From contig CAJTUC010000019.1 of NCBI GenBank assembly GCA_910579395.1, positions 1 through 64,000 of the forward strand: a stretch of DNA of 64,000 nucleotides. Direction: 5' to 3'. Below the pieces are notes generated by a model that had not been told where the DNA came from, did no database searches, and saw only the letters and a program-made list of their open reading frames with translations. This document shows, in pieces, positions 7,286 to 14,597 of this stretch. Origin of the DNA: an uncultured Lachnospiraceae bacterium (lineage in GTDB: Bacteria > Bacillota > Clostridia > Lachnospirales > Lachnospiraceae). Position 1 is the stretch's first letter; each line of letters opens with the position of its first letter. A program made the position numbers and the translations under genes.

Positions 7286-9266
7286 ATTCTGCCTCCATTT
7301 TTGCAAAAGGACCGGGAACCGTCGCCACGCCGCGGTGCTCTCCCAGATAATCGCTGTCAAAAAGAATGGAAGAACCGTCCGGATTCTCATACCGCTCTTC
7401 CGGCTCAAAAGCATATCCCAAAATATCGCTGTTGATAATGCCGGTCTTAAATCCGTTCAGCAGTTCATATACATTGGTTTTCAAAATATATTTTCCGTCC
7501 TTCTCCACCAGCTCCACAACGGCCTTATCTTTATCATTGACCAAATTGCTCTTTTCATTCTTCCATGCTTTCGCGCCGTTAAAATAAGCATTGCCGTTCA
7601 CCCACACCGGAAGATGGGAAAAATGGTATTTTTCAAGTTTCCCCATATCTGCGGCTGTATCCATATCGAACCAGTCAATCCATTCCTCATAGGTCGGATA
7701 GTCTTCAAATACTTCCGTTCCGACTTCCTGATTATCCCTCGTTCGGGAACTCTTATCTTCCTCCGGAGTCCGTACAGGCCAGTTCTGTATGAAAATATTA
7801 TTATATACGCGGTCATCGCCGTGCAGAATGCTCATAAAGCCCGCAACTTCCGTGCGGTGCGGTATATGATACGGTGTATAACGGGGCTGGTTGATGCCTT
7901 CTACCGTCATATCCGTACCGCCCCCTACTTTCGTAAAAGAGCCGAGCATCAGGTTATGAACGACTGCAACGCCCTGCGTCGCCAGACGGATTGCTGCCTT
8001 GGAAAGCATAATATTGTTATCGACAAGCGTCGGCCCATGCCCCACTTCGATGAAAATATCCTGACTCTCCATCCCGCCCGGCGCCATCGGCGTATCCTCC
8101 GGTCCATAATTATCGTGCAGCAGATTCTGTGTGATTCGGGTTCCCTGTGCCTGCCAGTCACACCAGATTCCCATCGTGCTGTGGTGAATATGGTTGCGCC
8201 GGAAGATCACATCGATTGCGGCATGAAATTTAATACCGGAAATTTCCGCTCCGCCAAGCTGCTGCATATTATTGATATGATGAATATGATTGTCCTCAAT
8301 GATGCTGAACACACAGCCCATACGGCCTACAATGCCCGCCTGCTCGCAATGGTGGATATGACACCGGCGTACGATATGGCTTCCTACTTTTTCTTTCAGC
8401 CATCCGTGATACTGGCCGCGGCAGACCGCATCCCGCTCCATCTGCGTCGGACTTTTCACATGCCTGCGCGTAAAATAGTGGTCATTCTCAGGGTCATAAT
8501 ATTTTCCGAGTGAAATACCCGCACACTTACTGTTACTGATTTCACAATCCTCAATAATCCACCCTTTTGACCAGTGAGGGCCTACCATGCCGTCCTGATA
8601 AGCCGCCGGCGGTGCCCATGTAGTAGCCGCTTTATTCACATTAAAGCCTGAAAACGTAATATAATTCACACCCGTTTTGGAAGGCATGAAACAGTTCCGC
8701 CGGACATTTATTTCCACATTCTCCCGATTGGGGTCTTTTCCCTGAAAATTCGCATAGATAACGGTTTCATTACCGTCCTGCTCCGTATACCATTTATAAA
8801 TGGAATACTCCTTCTCCCAGGAATACGGCCATACTTCCCCTTTTATACATTCGTCCATTGTTTCTGCTTCATATAACTGCCGGTCATTCAGATAGACCGC
8901 ACCCGTATGTCTGACAACCGGCGCAAAATACCAGTCACCCTCTACAAAGGTCGTGTACGGGTTATAGCTGCCGAACACCCCGTTGTCGATACGGCACACC
9001 CAGACGTTATCCCGATATTTCTCCCATGTTTTGATCTCCTCCGCTCCTGTGATCACCGCACCCAGCGGTTTTTCGCTGCGATAAACGATGCGCGCATCTT
9101 CCCTGCCGCTGTTCTTCGGATTTACATACTCCCGGTAAACACCCGGTGCCACAATGATTTCATCCCCGGCATCCGCCGCCTGTGCCGCAGCATTGATGTG
9201 CTTGAAAGGCATTTCCCTGCTGCCGTTTCCATCCCGAAAAGCTGCTGCATTTACATACCATATCAT
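7266..9266 (-). CDS. Beta-xylosidase-type glycoside hydrolase (GH120-like)
   Basis: A 666-residue intracellular protein without signal peptide. It has the right-handed beta-helix pattern of repeated IxxCxIxxS and NHIHH turns. From memory it aligns along its length with the GH120 beta-xylosidase XylC of Thermoanaerobacterium: IIVAPGVYREYVNP (37-50), the YANFQG and VEINVRR blocks (171-190), and HWSKGWIIED (231-240). The residues in the places of the known nucleophile and acid/base are Asp370 in WCDWQAQGTR and Glu407 in IFIEVGHGP. Its expected job is removing xylose from short xylo-oligosaccharides after import. GGAGGG lies 9 nt before the ATG at 9266. It overlaps the DUF2971 gene downstream and follows a tRNA gene and its terminator. 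Confidence 0.85.
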   Translation of the reverse strand: MIWYVNAAAFRDGNGSREMPFKHINAAAQAADAGDEIIVAPGVYREYVNPKNSGREDARIVYRSEKPLGAVITGAEEIKTWEKYRDNVWVCRIDNGVFGSYNPYTTFVEGDWYFAPVVRHTGAVYLNDRQLYEAETMDECIKGEVWPYSWEKEYSIYKWYTEQDGNETVIYANFQGKDPNRENVEINVRRNCFMPSKTGVNYITFSGFNVNKAATTWAPPAAYQDGMVGPHWSKGWIIEDCEISNSKCAGISLGKYYDPENDHYFTRRHVKSPTQMERDAVCRGQYHGWLKEKVGSHIVRRCHIHHCEQAGIVGRMGCVFSIIEDNHIHHINNMQQLGGAEISGIKFHAAIDVIFRRNHIHHSTMGIWCDWQAQGTRITQNLLHDNYGPEDTPMAPGGMESQDIFIEVGHGPTLVDNNIMLSKAAIRLATQGVAVVHNLMLGSFTKVGGGTDMTVEGINQPRYTPYHIPHRTEVAGFMSILHGDDRVYNNIFIQNWPVRTPEEDKSSRTRDNQEVGTEVFEDYPTYEEWIDWFDMDTAADMGKLEKYHFSHLPVWVNGNAYFNGAKAWKNEKSNLVNDKDKAVVELVEKDGKYILKTNVYELLNGFKTGIINSDILGYAFEPEERYENPDGSSILFDSDYLGEHRGVATVPGPFAKMEAEYAVSLY

Positions 9267-9402
9267 AAAACATGACCCTCCTTTTCTTTTTGTGAACGCT
9301 GCTGTAAAAAGTACTAATCGAGCAGGGGCGATATTCTCCCGACTCGCCGTGCGGCCCGCATACTGCTTTCGCCGCAGATTTTCCTGTGTGGGCCTGCGCA
9401 TA

Positions 9403-9432
9403 TAAAAAAAGATTCCCCAAGCATTGGGGAAT
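9403..9432 (-). terminator. Terminator of the tRNA-Ser gene
   Basis: On the minus strand GATTCCCCAATGC / TTGGGGAATC forms a stem of 9-10 bp followed by seven T residues, about 7 nt after the tRNA 3' end. Confidence 0.9.
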
Positions 9433-9438
9433 CCAGAA

Positions 9439-9524
9439 CGGAGACGGCGGGATTCGAACCCGCGTGCCCCGAAAGGCAAACTGATTTCGAGTCAGCCCCG
9501 TTATGACCTCTTCGATACGTCTCC
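9439..9524 (-). tRNA. tRNA-Ser (anticodon CGA)
   Basis: On the minus strand the acceptor stem GGAGACG/CGTCTCC, discriminator G, anticodon arm GCTGA-CTCGAAA-TCAGT with anticodon CGA, a long class II variable arm (about TTTGCCTTTCGGGGCA) and T arm GCGGG-TTCGAAT-CCCGC are all present. The 86-nt length and long variable arm identify serine. CCA is not encoded. It decodes UCG. Confidence 0.95.
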
Positions 9525-9535
9525 ACATGAAACAA

Positions 9536-9564
9536 ATTATAACGATTTCGCCTCGTCCCGTCAA
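9536..9564 (-). promoter_or_regulatory. Promoter of the tRNA-Ser gene
   Basis: On the minus strand TTGACG (9564-9559), a 17-nt spacer and TATAAT (9541-9536) end 11 nt before the mature 5' end of the tRNA. It lies between the chemoreceptor stop and the tRNA, so the tRNA has independent transcription. Confidence 0.9.
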
Positions 9565-9584
9565 CTCCCATTTTAAATAATTTC

Positions 9585-10913
9585 CTAATTCATTTTAAAG
9601 AAATTGATATCACGAACCAGTTCATCCGCACATTCTCTCAACTTTACAGCCGATTCGTTGATCACTACAATAGAAGAATCCAACTCCTCCGCCTCCGCGG
9701 TCGTTTCCTCCGTAATGGCCAGCGAATTCTGGGAAATCGCATTCAACTGCTCCGAAGCGCCCACCAGTCCGTTCTTGGTACCGTTCAGTTCCGTCATGCT
9801 GTCCGCAATCGCATCAATGTTCCTTACGGAATGTACAATTTCATTATTAACCTTGGTAAAGACATTCTTGACCTCAGCTACCGTCTCATTCTGTTTCTGA
9901 ATGCTTCCCTGAATCTCATCCATCGTTGCGACCGCATTTCCGGCATCGAGCAGCAATTCCTGCACTACCTTATCGATTGCCGCCGCAGAATGGTTCGATT
10001 GTTCCGCAAGCTTCTGAATCTGGTCCGCAACTACCGCAAATCCTCTTCCCTGTTCACCGGCCCTCGCGGCTTCGATAGAAGCATTCAAAGCAAGCAGATT
10101 GGTCTCCTCTGCAATCGATGCGATCAACTCCGTAGCGGCCTGAATCTGCTGTGCCGATGTATTGGTCGTATTCGTCTGACGCGCAATAATTTCCATTCTC
10201 GTACTCACATCTTCGTCAACCTTCTCCAACTGCTCAACAGTGTTCATGCCGTTAGCGCCGCTCACTCTGATCATATCCATATCATCCCGCAGGCCGTTCA
10301 GTGTATCCGAAGACTGCTCTATCATTCTTCCAATCTGCTCCACGTCCGCCGCCACATTTTCCGTCTGTTGAGACTGGTCTCCAAGCTCTTTCGTAATTTC
10401 CTGCATATTGGCCGCAACATGGTCAGCCGCCTGCGAAGTGGAATCCGCAATCCGTTCCATATTGACCACGGATTCATTTAACGTATCTGCAGCCCCGGAA
10501 AGCTGTGCAACAAGCCCCTTCAACTTACGATTCAGTATATCCGTACTCCGCGCAATGCTGCCAAGTTCATTTCTCCGCCAGAGATCTTTTTCGCTGACTT
10601 CCTGCGTCAGATCACCTTCCGATATTGCCGTCAGTGTATTCGCCAAACGCTTCAACGTGGCAATCATCCTGCCGACAAAGATTGCAACGACAATACAGGT
10701 GATAAGAATCGTTCCGCCTGTAAATATGTACACCTGATTCAAAATCTTATGAAAAAACGAGGAATCCACTTTCTTATTTAGAAATGTATAGATCACCGCA
10801 ATGATTTCCCCGCCCAAAATAAAAATCGGAAGCAAAGACAGGATTAAGATATCAATCCTTAAACTCTTTGACCCGATTCTTCTTTCCTCTTTTTCTTTTT
10901 TCTGCTCATCCAT
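9585..10913 (-). CDS. Methyl-accepting chemotaxis protein
   Basis: A 442-residue chemoreceptor. Two membrane segments (about 19-45 and 63-85) enclose an external loop of only about 20 residues, so there is no classical periplasmic sensor. A HAMP domain follows (about 85-140), and then a long coiled-coil signalling domain whose hairpin tip contains [19 protein letters not shown], the site that contacts CheA and CheW. Without a ligand-binding domain it may sense membrane or cytoplasmic conditions or work through partner proteins. It is a single gene with its own promoter and is followed by tRNA-Ser. No other chemotaxis gene is in the window. Confidence 0.92.
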   Translation of the reverse strand: MDEQKKEKEERRIGSKSLRIDILILSLLPIFILGGEIIAVIYTFLNKKVDSSFFHKILNQVYIFTGGTILITCIVVAIFVGRMIATLKRLANTLTAISEGDLTQEVSEKDLWRRNELGSIARSTDILNRKLKGLVAQLSGAADTLNESVVNMERIADSTSQAADHVAANMQEITKELGDQSQQTENVAADVEQIGRMIEQSSDTLNGLRDDMDMIRVSGANGMNTVEQLEKVDEDVSTRMEIIARQTNTTNTSAQQIQAATELIASIAEETNLLALNASIEAARAGEQGRGFAVVADQIQKLAEQSNHSAAAIDKVVQELLLDAGNAVATMDEIQGSIQKQNETVAEVKNVFTKVNNEIVHSVRNIDAIADSMTELNGTKNGLVGASEQLNAISQNSLAITEETTAEAEELDSSIVVINESAVKLRECADELVRDINFFKMN

Positions 10914-10939
10914 AGAACAAACCCTCCTTCACTATATTT

Positions 10940-10967
10940 ATTATATCATTCTTTCATTTTCTTGCAA
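10940..10967 (-). promoter_or_regulatory. Promoter of the chemoreceptor gene
   Basis: On the minus strand TTGCAA (10967-10962), a 16-nt spacer and TATAAT (10945-10940) precede the SD GGAGGG and ATG at 10913. Confidence 0.7.
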
Positions 10968-11055
10968 CAAAACTCTTCTTCCTATTCTCTAATAGGTATA
11001 CGGATGATACGATATCTATAATCCAATACTTTGTAACAGAAACGGAGGACCGGAT

Positions 11056-11601
11056 ATGCTGACACTTGTCAAAAAGGCAATGCGCGGCGACAAAGAAGCT
11101 TTTATAGCGCTGATGGATAAACACAGCGACTCACTGCTCCGCATCGCTCACGGCTATCTTTCACAGGAAGCCGACATTGCCGATGCCATACAGGATACCA
11201 TCCTGGATGCCTACGAGCATCTTTCTTCCCTGAAGGAACCACGTTATTTCAAAACATGGCTGATTCGTATCCTGCTCAACAACTGCAATCACATTTATAA
11301 CAAAAATAAGAACTATATTCCGTTGGAAGAAGTTTCCGAAAATCTCACCGATACTGCACAGGAAGTCGATACGCCACTTTTCAGGTTCCGTGAGCTGCTC
11401 TCCTATGTATCGGAAGAAAACAGAATCTGTTTCCAACTCTATTACGGCGAAGAATTGACGACGCGGGAAATCGCGGACATTCTGCACATCAATGAAAGTA
11501 CGATTCGGAGCCGTATGCACCGGGAAAAACTGAAACTGAAAACGCGGCTTCAAAATAGCGGCTATACGGCGTCCGCCGGAAAGGAGAGCGCTTCCTCATG
11601 A
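11056..11601 (+). CDS. ECF-type RNA polymerase sigma factor
   Basis: A 181-residue sigma-70 family protein with region 2 at about residues 5-75 (DADIQDTILDAYEHL-like core, here ADAIQDTILDAYEHL, then YFKTWLIRILLNNC) and region 4 at about 115-165 (FQLYYGEELTTREIADILHI and STIRSRMHREKLKLK). It directs RNA polymerase to a stress or envelope regulon. The ATG follows an excellent GGAGG. Its stop overlaps the next start as ATGA at 11598-11601, so it is co-translated with its presumed anti-sigma factor. TATAAT at 11017-11022 lies upstream but I see no convincing -35 box, which could point to autoregulation. Confidence 0.92.
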   Translation: MLTLVKKAMRGDKEAFIALMDKHSDSLLRIAHGYLSQEADIADAIQDTILDAYEHLSSLKEPRYFKTWLIRILLNNCNHIYNKNKNYIPLEEVSENLTDTAQEVDTPLFRFRELLSYVSEENRICFQLYYGEELTTREIADILHINESTIRSRMHREKLKLKTRLQNSGYTASAGKESASS

Positions 11602-12869
11602 AAAAAGAACACAGAGATTCCGATTTATACGAAATCCTTCATTTTACGCCCGAAATTACGCCTGAAATTAAACACAGCATAAATACTGCTTACGCACAGA
11701 TCAAAGAGGAGGGTTTTAAAATGCGTAAAAAAACTAAAAAAGCACAAAATAAAAGAAAGTTCTTCTATATGGGTCTTGCGGCTGCCCTTCTTCTCGCATT
11801 TGGCTTCTGGGGATTCAGCAATCCCGTACTGGCCGGCAAAATCCCTTTTCTCGGAAGAATTTTCCGCATAGTGGAAAACGACATCGGCTATTCCGGCAAT
11901 TACAGCGAAAATGCCATACCGCTTACCGCCCCCGATTCAGAGACTATGAAAGATGATTCTTCTGATGAAAAAAACGGCTCCGGGGATACCGTTTCGGACA
12001 ACGCTTATTCCCAGACCGTAAACGGTGTTACGATCACTCTATCCGAAGCAAGCTATTCGAAACTCGCCTTATACTTTTCGGTGGAGATAGATTGTGAAGA
12101 AGGTTTCCCGGAAGATTTCAACTGGGTTAAAAATATGGAAGATTATATTCTCTCTTATGATTCCCTCTCTATGACGAGCACCCAGCAGTTTGATTTTTCG
12201 CAGGCTGATCCGACACTGTACAATACAGATATCCTTTCCTGTACAGAAGCGGAAGGGCTTCCGACGCCATATAGCATCGAAGGAAATTATGCCGATTCCC
12301 ATACCTTCCTCGGCGTTATCCGGGTCGATTTGGAAACGATACGGCAAATCTTAGGTGTTGATACTCTTTCACCGCAATTTACTTATTCCTTCACCATCCA
12401 GAAATTCTGGCATGATTTGAATGAAACCAAAGAAGTTACCGCGACTTCGGAGGACGGCGAAACCATTACGCTGTTAGAGAACGTCAAAAAATATTATGAC
12501 GGCCCATGGAGCTTCACAATTCCCGTATCGATGAATCAGGCAGATACACAGACCAAAGAACTCATGCAGGCGAACGCCGACGGCATCGGTATCGCAAGCG
12601 TTACCAAAACACCTTATGAAATCAAGGCCGACATTCTTCTGCCCGCGGGCGTCGAACCCTTTGATTATGTCGTCGCCATTACGGATGCGGATGGAAAGAT
12701 TCTGGACTCCCAAGGGGGGATTTCGGAAATCTATTCCGTCTATGGCAGAAATACCGATACGGTGCATATTTATGTGGTAGATTATAATACTTACATGGAC
12801 GAGTGCAAGGCAGAAAATGCTTATCTCCTGCCCGAAAAGGCACTGTTCCAGACGACCGTTGAATGGTGA
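11598..12869 (+). CDS. Membrane anti-sigma factor with DUF4179-like outer domain
   Basis: A 423-residue single-pass protein. The cytoplasmic N-terminus (1-50, basic) would bind the sigma factor. A membrane helix (FYMGLAAALLLAFGFWGF, about 53-70) leads to an external part beginning NPVLAGKIPFLGRIFR. This arrangement is typical of DUF4179 anti-sigma proteins that follow ECF genes in Firmicutes. The external part has a beta-rich domain after an Asp/Ser-rich linker, with NGVTITLSEASYSKLALYFS as its start. The ATGA overlap with the sigma gene supports the pairing. The signal sensed is unknown. Confidence 0.82.
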   Translation: MKKEHRDSDLYEILHFTPEITPEIKHSINTAYAQIKEEGFKMRKKTKKAQNKRKFFYMGLAAALLLAFGFWGFSNPVLAGKIPFLGRIFRIVENDIGYSGNYSENAIPLTAPDSETMKDDSSDEKNGSGDTVSDNAYSQTVNGVTITLSEASYSKLALYFSVEIDCEEGFPEDFNWVKNMEDYILSYDSLSMTSTQQFDFSQADPTLYNTDILSCTEAEGLPTPYSIEGNYADSHTFLGVIRVDLETIRQILGVDTLSPQFTYSFTIQKFWHDLNETKEVTATSEDGETITLLENVKKYYDGPWSFTIPVSMNQADTQTKELMQANADGIGIASVTKTPYEIKADILLPAGVEPFDYVVAITDADGKILDSQGGISEIYSVYGRNTDTVHIYVVDYNTYMDECKAENAYLLPEKALFQTTVEW

Positions 12870-12873
12870 GTTC

Positions 12874-12899
12874 GTTCCGCCAGCGATCGCTCCGCGGAA
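12874..12899. repeat. GATTCCGC-type hairpin module beside element A
   Basis: TTCCGC (12875-12880) pairs with GCGGAA (12894-12899), with the perfect palindrome AGCGATCGCT (12882-12891) between. It is followed by TCTCAAA, as in the composite element at 58694-58720. It lies 5 nt after the anti-sigma stop and has no T-tract. Confidence 0.45.
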
Positions 12900-12913
12900 T
12901 CTCAAATCAGTCG

Positions 12914-13026
12914 GGAGAATGCTGCTTTTTAGGCATTCTCCAACGTGAGAAAGATTTGCCTTCGGCATATCGTAGAACTTCTTAGCGAAACAGCCTTTGC
13001 TGTGAGCTCTAGAAGTTCTTCTCACG
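12914..13026 (-). repeat. Covarying multibranch intergenic element, copy A
   Basis: A lateral hairpin GGAGAATGC/GCATTCTCC (12914-12922 with 12933-12941) is followed by a closed junction. Its outer helix is CGTGAGA (12944-12950) with TCTCACG (13020-13026). Inside are hairpin GATTTGC/GCATATC and arm AGAACTTCT/AGAAGTTCT, the latter carrying ACAGC/GCTGT at its tip. Read on the minus strand it follows the 27-residue protein gene at 13049-13132, starting about 20 nt after its stop. It shares structure, with compensatory changes, with copies B, C and D. Confidence 0.85.
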
Positions 13027-13048
13027 CTACTACACCCATTTTTTCCTC

Positions 13049-13132
13049 TTATCTGTGTTCATACCAGATTCCACCAAAAAATCCAACCACGACAATCACG
13101 ATGACGATAACTGACCACACGTCCATCTGCAT
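13049..13132 (-). CDS. Small single-pass membrane protein, 27 residues
   Basis: On the minus strand an ATG at 13132 is preceded 8 nt upstream by GAGGAGG, one of the best ribosome binding sites in the window. The reading frame runs 27 codons to TAA. The peptide has a short N-terminus with an acidic residue, an uninterrupted Val/Ile/Phe/Gly stretch of about 18 residues that would cross the membrane, and a WYEHR tail. It is too short for most gene callers. It lies between copy A of the intergenic repeat and a kdpD/kdpE remnant on the other strand. A relation to KdpF (a tiny Kdp subunit) is tempting but the sequence does not show it. Function unknown. Confidence 0.6.
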   Translation of the reverse strand: MQMDVWSVIVIVIVVVGFFGGIWYEHR

Positions 13133-13206
13133 TTTGATTTCCTCCTCATAACAGTCTTTTTGATCATAACTGATCTGTCTTTTCCTTTTACACAAGAAAA
13201 GCTTAA

Positions 13207-13608
13207 CACAGCCTTCGGATTTTTTATATCCTCGCCCTGATCATCATCGTACGCTTTACGGACGGTTATCTGCCGGGACTTTTTTCATCGGTCATTGCGG
13301 TCATCTGCGTCAACTTCCTTTTTACTTACCCTTATTTTGAATTGAACTTCACACTGGCCGGTTATCCGATTACCTTCCTTGAAATGCTCGCCGTCACGTT
13401 ATTTACAAGTACCATGACACCAAGTATGAAGGAACAGGCAAAATTAATCGCGGAAAGAGATAAACTATTATCGGAAGCGGAAAAAGATAAGACGCATGCC
13501 AATATGGCCAATATCAGAAGGAAACTGGAAAACAATCCCGCAGACCCCCAGTATATTTTTACGGAAATCGGTATCGGCTGCCGGATGATCGACAACGAAA
13601 ATCAATAG
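13207..13608 (+). pseudogene. kdpD/kdpE deletion remnant (DUF4118 region fused to response-regulator tail)
   Basis: An open frame without a credible start enters from 13207 (preceded by TAA at 13204). The first part, with IIIVRFTDGYLPGLFSSVIA and FLFTYPYFELNFTL, reads like the DUF4118 four-helix membrane region of KdpD. ISRKVIG-type shadows on the other strand are not genes. The helix then leads into KLIAERDKLLSEAEKDKTHA, as expected just before the KdpD kinase core. Instead, the frame jumps to NMANIRRKLENNPADPQYIF and TEIGIG, the winged-helix end of an OmpR/KdpE-type regulator. An in-frame deletion between two adjacent genes would produce exactly this. No ribosome binding site was found, so I treat it as a relic. 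Confidence 0.7.
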
Positions 13609-13635
13609 CATTTCCATGCCCGATATGATACACTA

Positions 13636-13716
13636 AGGTGAAAAGAAGTTCTGCTTACAGCCAAAGGGAGTTTCACCAGGAACTTCTGTCATTTGCTTCG
13701 CAAATTCTTCTTATGA
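13636..13716 (+). repeat. Covarying multibranch element, degenerate copy E
   Basis: AGAAGTTC (13644-13651) pairs with GAACTTCT (13680-13687), and ATTTGC (13691-13696) with GCAAAT (13700-13705). Module order matches the gene-sense strand of copies B-D, but the outer helix is only AAGAA/TTCTT and the tip helix is lost. It starts 28 nt after the kdp remnant stop and reaches to just before tadA. Confidence 0.6.
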
Positions 13717-13748
13717 GATATTCATATAAAAGAGGTGCCTCAGTAGAA

Positions 13749-14294
13749 ATGGAAACAGACGAAAAGTACATGAAAGAAGCCATTAAACAGGCGCAGAAGG
13801 CTTATGCGCTGGGGGAGGTTCCCATCGGCTGTGTCATTGTTTATCAGGATAAAATCATCGGGAGAGGTTATAACCGGCGGAATACCGATAAGAATACGCT
13901 TGCTCATGCGGAATTGACCGCCATTAACAAAGCGAGCAAAAAGATGGGGGACTGGCGGCTGGAAGGCTGTACGCTCTATGTGACGCTGGAGCCGTGCCAG
14001 ATGTGTGCAGGCGCCATTGTACAGGCGCGCATCACCGAAGTCGTCATGGGCTGCATGAATCCCAAAGCGGGATGTGCCGGCTCCATTCTCAACGTTCTCG
14101 AAATGCCTCAGTTCAATCATCAGGTCCGGGTAAAAAGAGGCATTCTGGAAGAATCCTGTTCCGCTCTGTTAACCACATTTTTCAAAGAATTGCGTATCAG
14201 AAATAAGGCGGAACGAAAAGCGCTTTCAGCTATTGAACCGGAATATCTGCCTAAGCAGGCAGACGAATGTAAAAACGCGAAGAATCAAAGTTGA
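13749..14294 (+). CDS. tadA: tRNA-specific adenosine deaminase
   Basis: A 181-residue zinc deaminase that converts the wobble adenosine of tRNA-Arg(ACG) to inosine. The active site is visible: HAE in NTLAHAELTAINKA (zinc His and proton-shuttling Glu) and PCQMCAGAIVQARI (two zinc Cys). I placed the start at METDEKYMKEAIKQA (ATG 13749, GAGGTG upstream). A longer reading from 13638 would translate the degenerate repeat E. The C-terminus has an extra Glu/Lys-rich tail of about 25 residues. It lies directly before the SRP RNA, an arrangement known from many Firmicutes. Confidence 0.95.
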   Translation: METDEKYMKEAIKQAQKAYALGEVPIGCVIVYQDKIIGRGYNRRNTDKNTLAHAELTAINKASKKMGDWRLEGCTLYVTLEPCQMCAGAIVQARITEVVMGCMNPKAGCAGSILNVLEMPQFNHQVRVKRGILEESCSALLTTFFKELRIRNKAERKALSAIEPEYLPKQADECKNAKNQS

Positions 14295-14319
14295 CAAAAC
14301 GCCAAAAAAACAGTATACT
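14291..14319 (+). promoter_or_regulatory. Promoter of the SRP RNA gene
   Basis: TTGACA (14291-14296), 17-nt spacer, TATACT (14314-14319); transcription would start at about 14326, at the 5' end of the SRP RNA. The -35 box overlaps the last codons of tadA. Confidence 0.9.
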
Positions 14320-14325
14320 TATTTA

Positions 14326-14589
14326 ACCGCGCAGCCGGGGCGTTAGCGGTGCCCTGTACCTACAATCCGCTCTAGTAGGGGTGATGCTTGATTGAGGGCT
14401 TCTTCCTGTGTAGCTGCCCTTTATAAGTGGCGTTGAAGTTCGGGTCTTACGCAATGGGAATCCATGAACCGTGTCAGGGTGGGAACACAGCAGCACTAAG
14501 TGGAAGCTTCCATGTGCCGTAAGGGTGCCTGGCGGAGCTAACTGTAAAGGTAACGTGCATGGGTCTGGTTCGAGAGAAAGCGCGCGGTT
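14326..14589 (+). ncRNA. ffs: Signal recognition particle RNA, long Firmicutes type
   Basis: A roughly 264-nt RNA. The 5' Alu domain shows the GCGGTGCCCTGTACCTACAA and CCGCTCTAGTAGGGGTG-like blocks familiar from Bacillus scRNA. The S domain has GTCAGGGTGGGAACACAGCA with the GGAA-type loop and AGCAGC asymmetric loop that bind Ffh. The ends pair as CCGCGC (14327-14332) with GCGCGG (14582-14587). The RNA escorts ribosomes with nascent membrane proteins to the membrane together with Ffh. In many relatives dnaX follows; here a GGDEF gene lies convergently, its stop only 9 nt away. The exact 3' end is inferred. Confidence 0.95.
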
Positions 14590-14597
14590 TTGGATTT

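Noticed and set aside
13049..13132. Calling the 27-residue protein KdpF because of the nearby kdp remnant
   Set aside because: It lies on the opposite strand and lacks KdpF-like sequence; only size and hydrophobicity agree.
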